From NCBI RefSeq assembly GCF_030929595.1, contig NZ_JAVFVR010000014.1, positions 1 through 64,000 on the forward strand: 64,000 nt of DNA. The letters run 5' to 3'. Numbering within the stretch: position 1 is the stretch's first letter; each line of letters begins with the position of its first letter. Below the pieces are notes generated by a model. It searched no databases and was not told the DNA's origin. It saw only the letters and a list, made by a program, of their open reading frames with translations. Below, piece after piece: positions 9,544-16,786 of the stretch. Source of the stretch: Flavobacterium sp. LHD-85. Its GTDB lineage: Bacteria > Bacteroidota > Bacteroidia > Flavobacteriales > Flavobacteriaceae. The translations under genes were made by a program, and so were the position numbers.

Positions 9544-10467
9544 ATGACTACTACAACTTCAAAAATTAGAAGTTTCAATAGATTTTATACAGCGCATTTA
9601 GATATTTTAAGTCAACATTATTTAGACAGCGAATATTCTTTGACAGAAATACGAATCCTTTACGAAATCAGCGAAAGCAAAACTATAACTGCTCAGAAAA
9701 TTACCGAAATTTTAAATCTCGACAAAGGATATTTAAGCCGAATTTTGAAGCGTTTTTTAAAGGAAAATTTAATTGTGAAAGTCGCTTCCGCAGAAGATAA
9801 ACGCGCTTTTAACATTAAACTAACCGATTCTGGAAATGAATTATTAAGTGTTTTAAATACTAAATCTGAAAATAAGATTGAAGGTAAAATCGAAAAACTA
9901 AATTCTTCAGAAAAAGAAATTTTAGTAGATTCGATGAATACAGTCAAAAATCTGCTGACAGAAAATAAAATAACTCGAGAAGATATTACCTATCGCCATA
10001 ATATTACTCCTGGCGATATTGGCTACATCATTTATTTACACGGATTTATCTATGGAAACGAATCGGATTTTTCAACTGATTTTGAGAAATACGTGATCAA
10101 AACTTTTTACGATTTCTTAGAAAAATATTCTCCAGAAAAAGACCGAATCTGGATGGCAGAATACAATAACAAAATTGTGGGATGCGTTGCAATTGTACAC
10201 CAGCCTAACGAAGAAGCGCAACTGAGATGGTTTCTTCTAGATCCCGCTTTTAGAGGTCTAGGAATTGGCAAAAAACTTTTAACCGATGCCGTTGATTTTT
10301 GCAGAGAAAAGAAATTTAAAAATATTTTTCTGCTTACCACAAGTTTACAAGACAAAGCGCTTAAAATGTATAAAATGATGGGATTTGAACTTACAAAATC
10401 TGAAGAAGTTCACGAATGGGGAAAAACGTTTTATGAGGAGCGATATGATTTGAATCTTTCCAAATAG
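9544..10467 (+). CDS. MarR-family regulator fused to GNAT acetyltransferase
   Basis: 307 residues. Residues ~1-140 form a MarR-type winged helix (SLTEIRILYEIS, recognition region ITEILNLDKGYLSRILKRF, wing with AEDKRAFNIKLTDSG). Residues ~150-307 form a GNAT domain with the acetyl-CoA loop RGLGIGKKLL and a C-terminal ALKMYKMMGFE. This two-domain arrangement is widespread; the acetylation substrate is unknown. The upstream palindrome suggests self-repression. It is a single-gene transcript bounded downstream by the hairpin at 10517-10560, and it marks the left host flank of the phage-derived element. Confidence 0.9.
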   Translation: MTTTTSKIRSFNRFYTAHLDILSQHYLDSEYSLTEIRILYEISESKTITAQKITEILNLDKGYLSRILKRFLKENLIVKVASAEDKRAFNIKLTDSGNELLSVLNTKSENKIEGKIEKLNSSEKEILVDSMNTVKNLLTENKITREDITYRHNITPGDIGYIIYLHGFIYGNESDFSTDFEKYVIKTFYDFLEKYSPEKDRIWMAEYNNKIVGCVAIVHQPNEEAQLRWFLLDPAFRGLGIGKKLLTDAVDFCREKKFKNIFLLTTSLQDKALKMYKMMGFELTKSEEVHEWGKTFYEERYDLNLSK

Positions 10468-10516
10468 AATTTCTTAGATGCAGTTTAGCGCATTCATACC
10501 GAATTTATAAAACATG

Positions 10517-10565
10517 AAAATGCTTTAGCCAAAACTTCAAAAGTTTAGCTAAAGCATTTTTATTT
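10517..10565. terminator. Bidirectional terminator between MarR-GNAT and repressor genes
   Basis: The 13-bp stem AAAATGCTTTAGC (10517-10529) pairs with 10548-10560, with a further AAACTT/AAGTTT stem inside the loop. A run on the left and T run on the right. It lies between two convergent genes and can serve both. Confidence 0.75.
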
Positions 10566-10609
10566 TCCTCTTTTTATTTAAAAATAAGTCTGAGATTTAT
10601 TAAAACAAT

Positions 10610-11293
10610 TTACATCATAGTATTAATACGAATACTAGCTTTTATAAGAGCCAATGCCGATATTTTTGACACGTGAATATCTTTTGGCTGATGATGCGAA
10701 TTCTGACTTACCAATTTTACATATTCTTGCCCTTGATCAGATTTCTGAACGTATTTTACAGTGATGTATTCCTCCCAGTCATTCAGTTTAACACTTAGAA
10801 GATACATTTCTCCAAAAAAGATATTTTCAAATTCCGTTTCCTTATAAAGAATAATGTCTCCCGATTTCAATAAAGGATACATACTATCTCCTGTTACAGA
10901 AATTGCTCCATCGCATTTTGGAAGATTTGGAATTTTTATGGTATCCAAAATTCTTTGCGGTTCTCCACTGCTAAAGAGCTCTCTTAAACCCGCAACCGCC
11001 TCCAAATCATATAGAGGTATTTCTTGATTTGCATGAACCGAATCGACTGTTTTTCTATCACTATTCATAACCATAACGCTAGTATTTTCTTCTTTAATCA
11101 TAGGTCCGTTTCCTGTTAACAGCCACTCTGAACTTAGGTCCGGATAATAGTGTAATATTTTACACGCCTTATCTGTTCCCATATTGCTACTATTATCTAA
11201 AAACTTATTAGAAAATCCTAAATCGTTACAAAACTTATACTTAGTAATCCCTTTATAATCAAGATATTCTCGCACTCTTTCCGTTGACCCCAT
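10610..11293 (-). CDS. Phage-type repressor with LexA/S24 autoproteolytic domain
   Basis: 227 residues. The N-terminal ~65 residues resemble a small helix-turn-helix domain of CI-type repressors (VREYLDYKGITKYKFCNDLG, SSEWLLTGNGPM). The C-terminal half is a LexA/S24 peptidase: candidate Ala101-Gly102 cleavage site in LEAVAGL, nucleophile Ser137 in GDSMYPLLKSGD and general base Lys180 in ITVKYVQ. The Ala-Gly to Ser spacing (~35 residues) matches LexA-type proteins, so RecA-stimulated self-cleavage after DNA damage is plausible. It is divergent from the element's early genes with paired repeats between them, the classic lysogeny-switch layout. It is the left-most element gene. Confidence 0.9.
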   Translation of the reverse strand: MGSTERVREYLDYKGITKYKFCNDLGFSNKFLDNSSNMGTDKACKILHYYPDLSSEWLLTGNGPMIKEENTSVMVMNSDRKTVDSVHANQEIPLYDLEAVAGLRELFSSGEPQRILDTIKIPNLPKCDGAISVTGDSMYPLLKSGDIILYKETEFENIFFGEMYLLSVKLNDWEEYITVKYVQKSDQGQEYVKLVSQNSHHQPKDIHVSKISALALIKASIRINTMM

Positions 11294-11299
11294 AAAAAG

Positions 11300-11354
11300 A
11301 TGTATTATTTTACGTTAAAAATTTTGTTTCATGTATTATTTTACATTATATTTG
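11300..11354 (+). promoter_or_regulatory. Early promoter with two repressor-type operator repeats
   Basis: Two 18-bp direct repeats, ATGTATTATTTTACGTTA (11300-11317) and ATGTATTATTTTACATTA (11331-11348), differ by one base and are spaced 31 bp, about three helical turns. The second lies inside a rightward promoter: TTTG at 11323-11326, a 20-bp spacer, and TATATTTG at 11347-11354. A related half-site in reverse orientation (ATGTAAAATACTAC) is at 11517-11530. The layout strongly suggests these are the operators of the adjacent S24 repressor controlling the rightward early transcript. The remaining ~240 bp leader before the first gene is A-rich with nothing else clear. Confidence 0.7.
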
Positions 11355-11602
11355 CAAAGTAAAGAAAAATAAAATTGAAAAACAAGGGGTTAAGGCAGAA
11401 AATATTGAGCAACCAAAAATTTATCGCTTCAAATATTCAATATAACAAATTGATTTACAACAACAAAAACAACTAAAAGCTAAAAAAGAAAAATATTACC
11501 CTAAAACCACAAAAAGATGTAAAATACTACTAGTTAAAAAATAAATATTTCTAGAAAATCTAAAAACAACAAATACCATCAAAACTTTAATCCGAATTAA
11601 AA

Positions 11603-11740
11603 ATGGGAACAATTCAAATCAAAGAGAAAATTCAGGAACTGGAAAATTGGCTGATTGAAAATCCAAATAGTCCTGAAAGAAGTTTAATCGAATCTGACAT
11701 TAAAAAATTAAAAAATCAATTAAAAGAAAATCATGAGTAA
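11603..11740 (+). CDS. Small hypothetical protein, module copy 1 (45 aa)
   Basis: A 45-residue frame starting MGTIQIKEKIQELENW and containing NPNSPERSLIESDIKKLK. It is probably a short two-helix protein. Its stop overlaps the start of the next gene (ATG at 11733), indicating translational coupling. A clear paralogue sits at 13746-13886 in the same relation to a paralogous neighbour, which supports both as real genes. Function unknown; first gene behind the early promoter. Confidence 0.75.
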   Translation: MGTIQIKEKIQELENWLIENPNSPERSLIESDIKKLKNQLKENHE

Positions 11741-12011
11741 CACACAAATTCAACAACGCATTGCACTACTTTATTTAGCACTACAATTTTGTTCTGAAAA
11801 AATAAAAACATTTACAGCTGGAGAAAGAATCTGCATTAATCAGGAACGTTTTCAGTGGATGCACATCTTAGAGAACGAAAACGCAACCCCAAGACCTGTT
11901 TCATCAGTTATAGAAAACAAAATTATAGAAGTTTCGAAACTGGCTCTGAAATACAATTTTAAGCCTTATCATGAAGATCCGCTTAAAGAAGAGATTAGTG
12001 CCACTTTTTAA
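11733..12011 (+). CDS. Hypothetical protein, module copy 1 (92 aa)
   Basis: 92 residues without signal or membrane span. The core FCSEKIKTFTAGERICINQE followed by RFQWMHILE is almost identical in the paralogue at 13879-14151. I do not recognise the family. Its setting between a repressor and a DUF3164 gene suggests an early phage function. Confidence 0.8.
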   Translation: MSNTQIQQRIALLYLALQFCSEKIKTFTAGERICINQERFQWMHILENENATPRPVSSVIENKIIEVSKLALKYNFKPYHEDPLKEEISATF

Positions 12012-12032
12012 AAACCTAAAAACCAACAAACT

Positions 12033-12743
12033 ATGAACACTACAATTATTAACAACCAAACAATCGACTTATCTCAATTTTCAGCCAAACAGCTTAAAGA
12101 AGCCTTAATTAGAGTTGAAAGCAAAAAAAATCAAGAAAGAGATACGTACAAAAAATTAGTTGCAGAAACAATTCCGAAAGCTCTTTTAAAATTAAAAAAG
12201 ACTTCTGAAATGATTCAAAATGTAAAAACAGAAACATTTCAGCTTTTTGAAACGATTTTAGATTTAAAAAACCAGGTTTACGGTTTTAAAGAAAAACAAA
12301 TGTCGCATACCTTTTCTAATGAAAAAGAAGAAATTACAATTGGATACCGAATTAACGAAGGCTGGGACGACACTGTAACGATCGGAATTGAAAAAGTGCA
12401 AAATTACATTGCATCACTTTCTACAAGTAAAGAAACGGCATCTTTAGTGAAAATTGTTTTCAATCTTTTGAAAAAAGATGCCAAAGGAAATCTAAAAGGC
12501 TCTAGAGTTCTTGAACTGCAAAAGCTTACAAAAGAATTTAATGATGAAGAATTTACAGATGGCGTAGAAATTATAGCTTCAGCATTTAAGCCAATTCGTT
12601 CCAGCTGGTTTATTGAGGCAAGTACAATTAACGAAAACGGAACAAGAACAAATATTCCGCTTTCTATGTCTTCAGTTGATTTTATTCACGGATATGTTTT
12701 CAATTTTTTTAACCAACAAAACAGACACATAAATGCAGCCTAA
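12033..12743 (+). CDS. DUF3164-family protein (Mu-like phage early protein)
   Basis: 236 residues. Coiled N-terminal half (~25-90), then the DUF3164-like region: a glycine/aspartate segment around EEITIGYRINEGWDD and the C-terminal pattern KDAKGNLKGSRVLELQKL ... FKPIRSSWFIEAS. DUF3164 proteins occur in the early region of Mu-like transposable phages; their biochemical role is not known to me. This is the best single marker that the element descends from a Mu-like phage. The second copy of the module (13746-15087) lacks this gene. Its end overlaps the next gene by 11 bp. Confidence 0.75.
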   Translation: MNTTIINNQTIDLSQFSAKQLKEALIRVESKKNQERDTYKKLVAETIPKALLKLKKTSEMIQNVKTETFQLFETILDLKNQVYGFKEKQMSHTFSNEKEEITIGYRINEGWDDTVTIGIEKVQNYIASLSTSKETASLVKIVFNLLKKDAKGNLKGSRVLELQKLTKEFNDEEFTDGVEIIASAFKPIRSSWFIEASTINENGTRTNIPLSMSSVDFIHGYVFNFFNQQNRHINAA

Positions 12744-12921
12744 TAACGATATCTACGCATCAGCTCTTTTAGCGTTTTTATTAATTATAACCAATCTGAA
12801 ACCTATTCTTAGGTTTCATGAATGGCTAAATTTTAAAATAAGCACAGCATACAAACAGTATAGAAACGAACTTAAAAACAAGGCTAAAAACAGATCGCAA
12901 AACTCTTTTTTAAGCAATTAA
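12733..12921 (+). CDS. Small one-span membrane protein, module copy 1 (62 aa)
   Basis: 62 residues with a hydrophobic stretch at ~8-25 (YASALLAFLLIITNLKPIL) followed by a basic tail (FHEWLNFKISTAYKQYRNEL). It overlaps the DUF3164 gene by 11 bp. A paralogue exists at 14208-14375, with the NLKPIL and EWxNFKI motifs conserved. Function unknown. Confidence 0.75.
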   Translation: MQPNNDIYASALLAFLLIITNLKPILRFHEWLNFKISTAYKQYRNELKNKAKNRSQNSFLSN

Positions 12922-12982
12922 TTTCAACCAAATACCACAAATTACTACACTTCATTATTTCATCACTTTAATCTTTTTTACC

Positions 12983-13222
12983 ATGTCAATCTCAAGCCAA
13001 AGAAGCCTCGGAATTCAAAAAAACAAATTACTTAGATATAAACTTATCAAAGATTTATATCAAAAACATAAAACGGAAGATATCCCAACTACAGTTGTTT
13101 GGCGTAAATATATCTATCCTGTTTATCCTATTTCAAGAACTACACTTTACGAAATTCTGTGTACACCGATTACAAACGAATTAAAAAAAATCGAGGAATT
13201 GAGCCAAAAAATGGCTTCCTAA
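12983..13222 (+). CDS. Small basic, probably DNA-binding protein, module copy 1 (79 aa)
   Basis: 79 residues, rich in Lys/Arg/Tyr. The C-terminal part (PISRTTLYEIL) reads like the second half of a helix-turn-helix. It is nearly identical over ~65 residues to the protein at 14842-15087. Such strong conservation between copies suggests both are in use. A role as an element regulator is plausible but unproven. Confidence 0.75.
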   Translation: MSISSQRSLGIQKNKLLRYKLIKDLYQKHKTEDIPTTVVWRKYIYPVYPISRTTLYEILCTPITNELKKIEELSQKMAS

Positions 13223-13266
13223 TTACATCTCATAAATTGGCTATCAAAATTGCTTTCTGTACAAGT

Positions 13267-13341
13267 CTGTAAAAGCTTCGAACATTGGTGTTCACACACC
13301 TTGCATTGACTTTTTTTTAGCATTTAAAGCTCGCATCTTTG
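13267..13341 (+). promoter_or_regulatory. T8-type promoter-like site, copy 1
   Basis: CTGTAAAAGC at 13267, inverted repeat GGTG-N6-CACC at 13287-13300, T8 at 13311-13318, a 19-bp spacer, then CATCTTTG ending at 13341 (one mismatch to TAnnTTTG). The same order recurs at 15191-15265 and 26427-26491. Any transcript would meet the terminator at 13444-13484 before the next gene. The remaining DNA to 13745 shows nothing clear. Confidence 0.35.
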
Positions 13342-13443
13342 CTCTCTCAACTAGATTCATTTATAAAAAACTGAATCAAAAATCATCTAAATTGATTTAA
13401 AAATCATAGTATTGAAAATACGTTCTTTTGACATTTTAATCAA

Positions 13444-13484
13444 AGAAAAAGCCTGTAACAATTTATTTTACAGGCTTTTTCTTC
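13444..13484 (+). terminator. Intrinsic terminator after module copy 1
   Basis: A 15-bp stem, AGAAAAAGCCTGTAA at 13444-13458 pairing with 13468-13482, with a 9-nt loop and T-rich 3' arm. It ends the first early transcription unit, or a short transcript from the promoter-like site at ~13341. Confidence 0.8.
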
Positions 13485-13745
13485 TATACAAAACTCGATT
13501 ATGATCTTAAAAAACGTTTTCTAAGCGTACTGCTTCCTTTTAGCTTTATTTATAAAAAAAGCTTCTAATTAACATCTTCCTGCGTGAATCAAAAAAGTCT
13601 CATTTTGTCTGATTTCACTTTTTTAAAAAATCTTCTCCATTTGTAAAAATTAAGACAATTCATTTACAAAAAAGCAAATTCCAATATGCTAAATCATAAA
13701 CTCATTTATGCAAAAAAGTTTCTCCATCTTAAATCCTAAATTAAA

Positions 13746-13886
13746 ATGACTATTTCTCAAATCATCGAAAAAATACAGGAATTAGAATCTTGGCTGATTA
13801 AAAATCCTAACAGTGCTGAAAGAAGCCTAATTGAATACGATCTGAAAAAATTACGAACTATTTTACAACTGCGAAAACATGAATAA
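13746..13886 (+). CDS. Small hypothetical protein, module copy 2 (46 aa)
   Basis: 46 residues, MTISQIIEKIQELESW ... NPNSAERSLIEYDLKKL, a paralogue of the 45-residue protein at 11603-11740. It overlaps the next start (ATG at 13879) exactly as in copy 1, so the coupling is preserved after duplication. Confidence 0.75.
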   Translation: MTISQIIEKIQELESWLIKNPNSAERSLIEYDLKKLRTILQLRKHE

Positions 13887-14151
13887 AAACCAAATCAAAG
13901 AGCGTATTGCGCAGCTTTATATTGCGCTGCAGTTTTGCTCGGAGAAAATTAAAACGTTTACTGCTGGAGAACGAATTTGCATTAATCAAGAGCGTTTTCA
14001 ATGGATGCACATTTTAGATAATCCAGAAGCTGAACCTCGCCCTGTTTCACCAGATCTCGAAAATAAAGTACAAAACGTTACAAGACTTGCCCAAAAATTT
14101 GATTTTACGCCTTACTACGAAGATCCTTTTATGGAAGAAAAGAAATCATAA
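13879..14151 (+). CDS. Hypothetical protein, module copy 2 (90 aa)
   Basis: 90 residues, a paralogue of the 92-residue protein at 11733-12011, sharing FCSEKIKTFTAGERICINQE and the following RFQWMHIL. The DNA is less alike than the protein, which points to an old duplication under purifying selection. Function unknown. Confidence 0.8.
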   Translation: MNKNQIKERIAQLYIALQFCSEKIKTFTAGERICINQERFQWMHILDNPEAEPRPVSPDLENKVQNVTRLAQKFDFTPYYEDPFMEEKKS

Positions 14152-14207
14152 TCAAAAAAAAGACCAAATAAAACTTTCCAAAATAACCCAAAAAACACTA
14201 TAAATCA

Positions 14208-14375
14208 ATGTTACCAAACCATGACATTTACGCTTCTCTCCTTTTAGGAGCTCTTTTAATTGCAACAAATTTAAAACCGATATTGGATTTTCGTGAATGG
14301 ATCAATTTTAAAATAAATTCAACTTTTAAGCAATACCAAAATGAGCTTAAGAAAAAGAACGATCACAAATTGTAA
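14208..14375 (+). CDS. Small one-span membrane protein, module copy 2 (55 aa)
   Basis: 55 residues, MLPNHDIYASLLLGALLIAT then NLKPILDFREWINFKI and a basic tail. It is a paralogue of the protein at 12733-12921. It follows the 90-residue gene after 56 bp; the DUF3164 gene found between the corresponding genes in copy 1 is missing here. Confidence 0.7.
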   Translation: MLPNHDIYASLLLGALLIATNLKPILDFREWINFKINSTFKQYQNELKKKNDHKL

Positions 14376-14411
14376 ATTGAATTTCAGATAATCTACTATC
14401 AAATATTAAAA

Positions 14412-14452
14412 ACTCATATCAAACCGAAACAATTTGATATGAGTCTTTTTCT
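14412..14452 (+). terminator. Intrinsic terminator
   Basis: ACTCATATCAAA at 14412-14423 pairs with TTTGATATGAGT at 14433-14444, followed by a T-rich run (CTTTTTCTTC). It ends the transcript of module copy 2's first genes. Confidence 0.75.
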
Positions 14453-14494
14453 TCTTAAAACCCGACTGTTTTTAAAACTGCCGCAAATAAAAAA

Positions 14495-14535
14495 GGTTCC
14501 TGTTTTCTTAACTTATTTTAAGAAAGTCAGGAACC
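14495..14535. other. Stem-loop of unknown role
   Basis: GGTTCCTG pairs with CAGGAACC, with a second inner stem TTTCTTAA/TTAAGAAA and a short loop. No T run follows, so it is not a typical terminator. It lies in the 14376-14841 gap, whose remainder shows no gene. It could be a structured leader of the 14842 gene or a small repeat. Confidence 0.4.
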
Positions 14536-14841
14536 GAAAAGCGGGCGCTTTCTGCCCTAATCAAATAACTCAAAACCATTCTTTTTCCCAGGATGTTCCA
14601 AGTTTATAACTCCGGAACAAAATTGTCGTGTGGACTCTGCTGACTTAAATTATTAAGTGCTTTTGCAAGAATGACTTCAGGACGAAGCTCCAGACGATTT
14701 TCGGCATTAGAAGAGCGGCCATTGATATATAAGGATCAAATGGTTTTGGTTATCTGTAATGCATTTATGTATTCATTTAAGCCACAAATGGCTCTATTTC
14801 TTTCTAAAACAATTCTTTTTAAATCATTTTATTCTTTCAAT

Positions 14842-15087
14842 ATGGCAATATCTACTAACAGAAGTCTGGGCATCCAAAAAAATAAACTCTTACGCTATAA
14901 GCTTATCAAAGAATTGTATCAAAAACATAAAACTGAAGATATTCCTACTACTGTAGTTTGGCGTAAATACATCTATCCGGTCTACCCTATTTCTCGTACT
15001 ACTTTGTATGAGATTCTTTGTACTCCGATAACTTCTGAACTTAAAAAAATAGAAGAACTGATTTCGAATCAGACCAAAAATTTATAA
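14842..15087 (+). CDS. Small basic, probably DNA-binding protein, module copy 2 (81 aa)
   Basis: 81 residues beginning MAISTNRSLGIQKNKLLRYK, almost identical to the 79-residue protein at 12983-13222. The open frame extends upstream to 14671, but those codons have no counterpart in copy 1. The ATG at 14842 matches the paralogue's start and is preferred. It carries the same putative helix-turn-helix end (ISRTTLYEIL). Possibly a regulator of the units downstream. Confidence 0.75.
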   Translation: MAISTNRSLGIQKNKLLRYKLIKELYQKHKTEDIPTTVVWRKYIYPVYPISRTTLYEILCTPITSELKKIEELISNQTKNL

Positions 15088-15190
15088 AGCAGGAAAACTA
15101 AATTGGATACTGCTAATTTATCTGAATCGCTTTGCAAAGATGTGGTGTTTTTCTCAGTAAAAACAGCGCCTGTTCATTGACTGAACAACT

Positions 15191-15265
15191 TTGTAAAGCA
15201 CCAGAATACAAGTGTTTAAGCGCCTTTCACTTGTTTTTTTTATCGCTTTTTTAGACCAATCTTTG
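15191..15265 (+). promoter_or_regulatory. T8-type promoter-like site, copy 2, overlapping a terminator-like hairpin
   Basis: TTGTAAAGC at 15191, ACAAGTG/CACTTGT inverted repeat at 15208-15234, T8 at 15234-15241, a 20-bp spacer, then AATCTTTG ending at 15265. The hairpin directly followed by T7 also reads as an intrinsic terminator for the gene at 14842. If used as a promoter it would drive the lysis cassette. Downstream, GAAACAGCT (15278-15286) and AGCTGTTTC (15342-15350) can pair across the leader. Confidence 0.4.
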
Positions 15266-15396
15266 TACCCACAAAAGGAAACAGCTACAGCAATTACTAC
15301 AGAAAATTAAGGCCAGATTTCTTCCAAAAAAAAATACCACAAGCTGTTTCTCAAAAAACAAAATTTTAATCCTAACACCTATTTTTCAAAACATTA

Positions 15397-15684
15397 ATGG
15401 AACAGTTTCTATACCCCACTCTTACTGCATTTTTTGCTGCATTTATTACTTGGTTTTTCTCGATGAGAAAATCATTAGCCGAAGACCGAGCAGCCGAACT
15501 TGACAATGCCGTGAGCGCCGTAAAATATTATCGTGACTTACTAGATGATCTTACCGCTCGATTGACCTCTGCAACCGAAACCATAAAAAAGATGGAAATA
15601 CAGCACAAAGAGCTCATGCTCATAAACCAACAATTAGTAGATGAACTACAAAAATTTAAACAACTAAACGGAAAACAACAATGA
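15397..15684 (+). CDS. Holin-like small membrane protein with coiled coil
   Basis: 95 residues: an N-terminal membrane span (~5-22, YPTLTAFFAAFITWFFSM) followed by a long heptad-rich helix (~28-90). It overlaps the endolysin gene by 4 bp. Position and shape suggest the holin or another lysis-timing membrane protein of the cassette. The sequence alone does not prove pore formation. An alternative is a membrane-anchored accessory of the endolysin. Confidence 0.6.
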   Translation: MEQFLYPTLTAFFAAFITWFFSMRKSLAEDRAAELDNAVSAVKYYRDLLDDLTARLTSATETIKKMEIQHKELMLINQQLVDELQKFKQLNGKQQ

Positions 15685-16133
15685 CATTATCCCTGAAAAC
15701 CTTAGAAACTGCAATTGCTCAGGTTGGCGTTGAAGAGATGCCACGAAACAGCAATGCCGGACCTGAAGTCGAGATTTATTTAAGAAGTGTCGGACTCGCA
15801 AAAGGATATCCATGGTGCATGGCTTTTGTTTACTGGTGTACTCAAAAAGCGGCATTACAATTAGGAGTCAAAAATCCTTTAAAGAAAACCGGCAGCGTGT
15901 TAGACCAATACAACTCAAGTAAATCTCTAGTCAAAAAAGAACCTCAGCCTGGTGATGTCTTTATTCTAGATTTTAAAAACGGAACTGGCCATGCCGGAAT
16001 TGTCGATAAAGTAGCCGGAACACTTATCTACACCATTGAAGGCAATACAAACGACATGGGAGGTCGCGAAGGCTATAAAGTAGCCAGAAGAAAAAGAGAA
16101 ATTAAAAGCGTTAAAGGCTTTCTAAGGCTCTAA
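15681..16133 (+). CDS. CHAP-type endolysin (phage amidase/endopeptidase)
   Basis: 150 residues without signal peptide. It has the CHAP/NlpC-like catalytic pattern: Cys46 in GYPWCMAFVYW, His104 in GTGHAGIV and a polar residue region in IEGNTND (~119-125). QPGDVFILDF precedes the His strand as in TIGR02594-like phage and prophage proteins. It would cut peptidoglycan peptides, reaching the periplasm through the neighbouring holin. Overlaps on the 5' side and 33-bp spacing on the 3' side tie it to a three-gene lysis operon. Confidence 0.85.
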   Translation: MTLSLKTLETAIAQVGVEEMPRNSNAGPEVEIYLRSVGLAKGYPWCMAFVYWCTQKAALQLGVKNPLKKTGSVLDQYNSSKSLVKKEPQPGDVFILDFKNGTGHAGIVDKVAGTLIYTIEGNTNDMGGREGYKVARRKREIKSVKGFLRL

Positions 16134-16166
16134 AACCCACAATTAACAAACAAATTATAATTTATC

Positions 16167-16655
16167 ATGAATAATTTAAAACGTCTTGTTTTTTTGTTTT
16201 TTTCAGCCTTAGTTCTGGTTTCGTGCAAAAGCCCGAAACCGGTTCTAAGCGAAGAAAAGACCAAAACTATCACAATCAAAGAAACAGTGCATGATACTGT
16301 TTTTAAAATTCAGAAAGACAGCAGTTCTTTCAAAGCATTACTCGAATGCCAAAACGGAAAAGTAGTTGTTAAGAATGTTACTCAAGCCGAACCAGGGCGT
16401 ACATTAAAAAGCCCAAAGGTTCGTCTTGATAACAATAAACTCAACGTAGACTGCCAACTCAAAGAGCAGGAGCTCTATGCCCGCTGGAAATCTCAACAGG
16501 TAAAAGAAACCGAAGTAAAAACAATCAACACTACAAAATTTGTAAACTATTTGACTTTTTGGCAAAAGGTTCAGATTTGGCTGGGGAGGATTTTTCTATT
16601 GGTGTTGGTTTATTACCTAGTAAGATTTGTTAGAAGATTTTATCACTTATTTTAA
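16167..16655 (+). CDS. Unimolecular-spanin-like lipoprotein
   Basis: 162 residues. Lipoprotein signal with lipobox LVSC (Cys20), a periplasmic middle section (~21-130) with charged and coiled segments, and a C-terminal membrane span (~136-155, WLGRIFLLVLVYYLVRF) with a basic tail. Outer-membrane lipid anchor plus inner-membrane C-terminal span is the arrangement of u-spanins, which fuse the two membranes in the last step of phage lysis of Gram-negative cells. Its place right after the endolysin supports this. No sequence-family match was assumed; the call rests on topology and context. Confidence 0.65.
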   Translation: MNNLKRLVFLFFSALVLVSCKSPKPVLSEEKTKTITIKETVHDTVFKIQKDSSSFKALLECQNGKVVVKNVTQAEPGRTLKSPKVRLDNNKLNVDCQLKEQELYARWKSQQVKETEVKTINTTKFVNYLTFWQKVQIWLGRIFLLVLVYYLVRFVRRFYHLF

Positions 16656-16786
16656 CAAGCGTATAATGATATAAATTGGTTAGATTTTTGATTATTGTTT
16701 ATAAATTAGCTTTGATAAGCTTCTATACTAAACTAGAAGGCTTTAACAGAATTCGCCTCAAATCAATTTAACAATATCGCACTACT

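Noticed and set aside
14671..14841. N-terminal extension of the 81-residue protein
   Set aside because: No counterpart in the paralogue at 12983; composition is like intergenic DNA.
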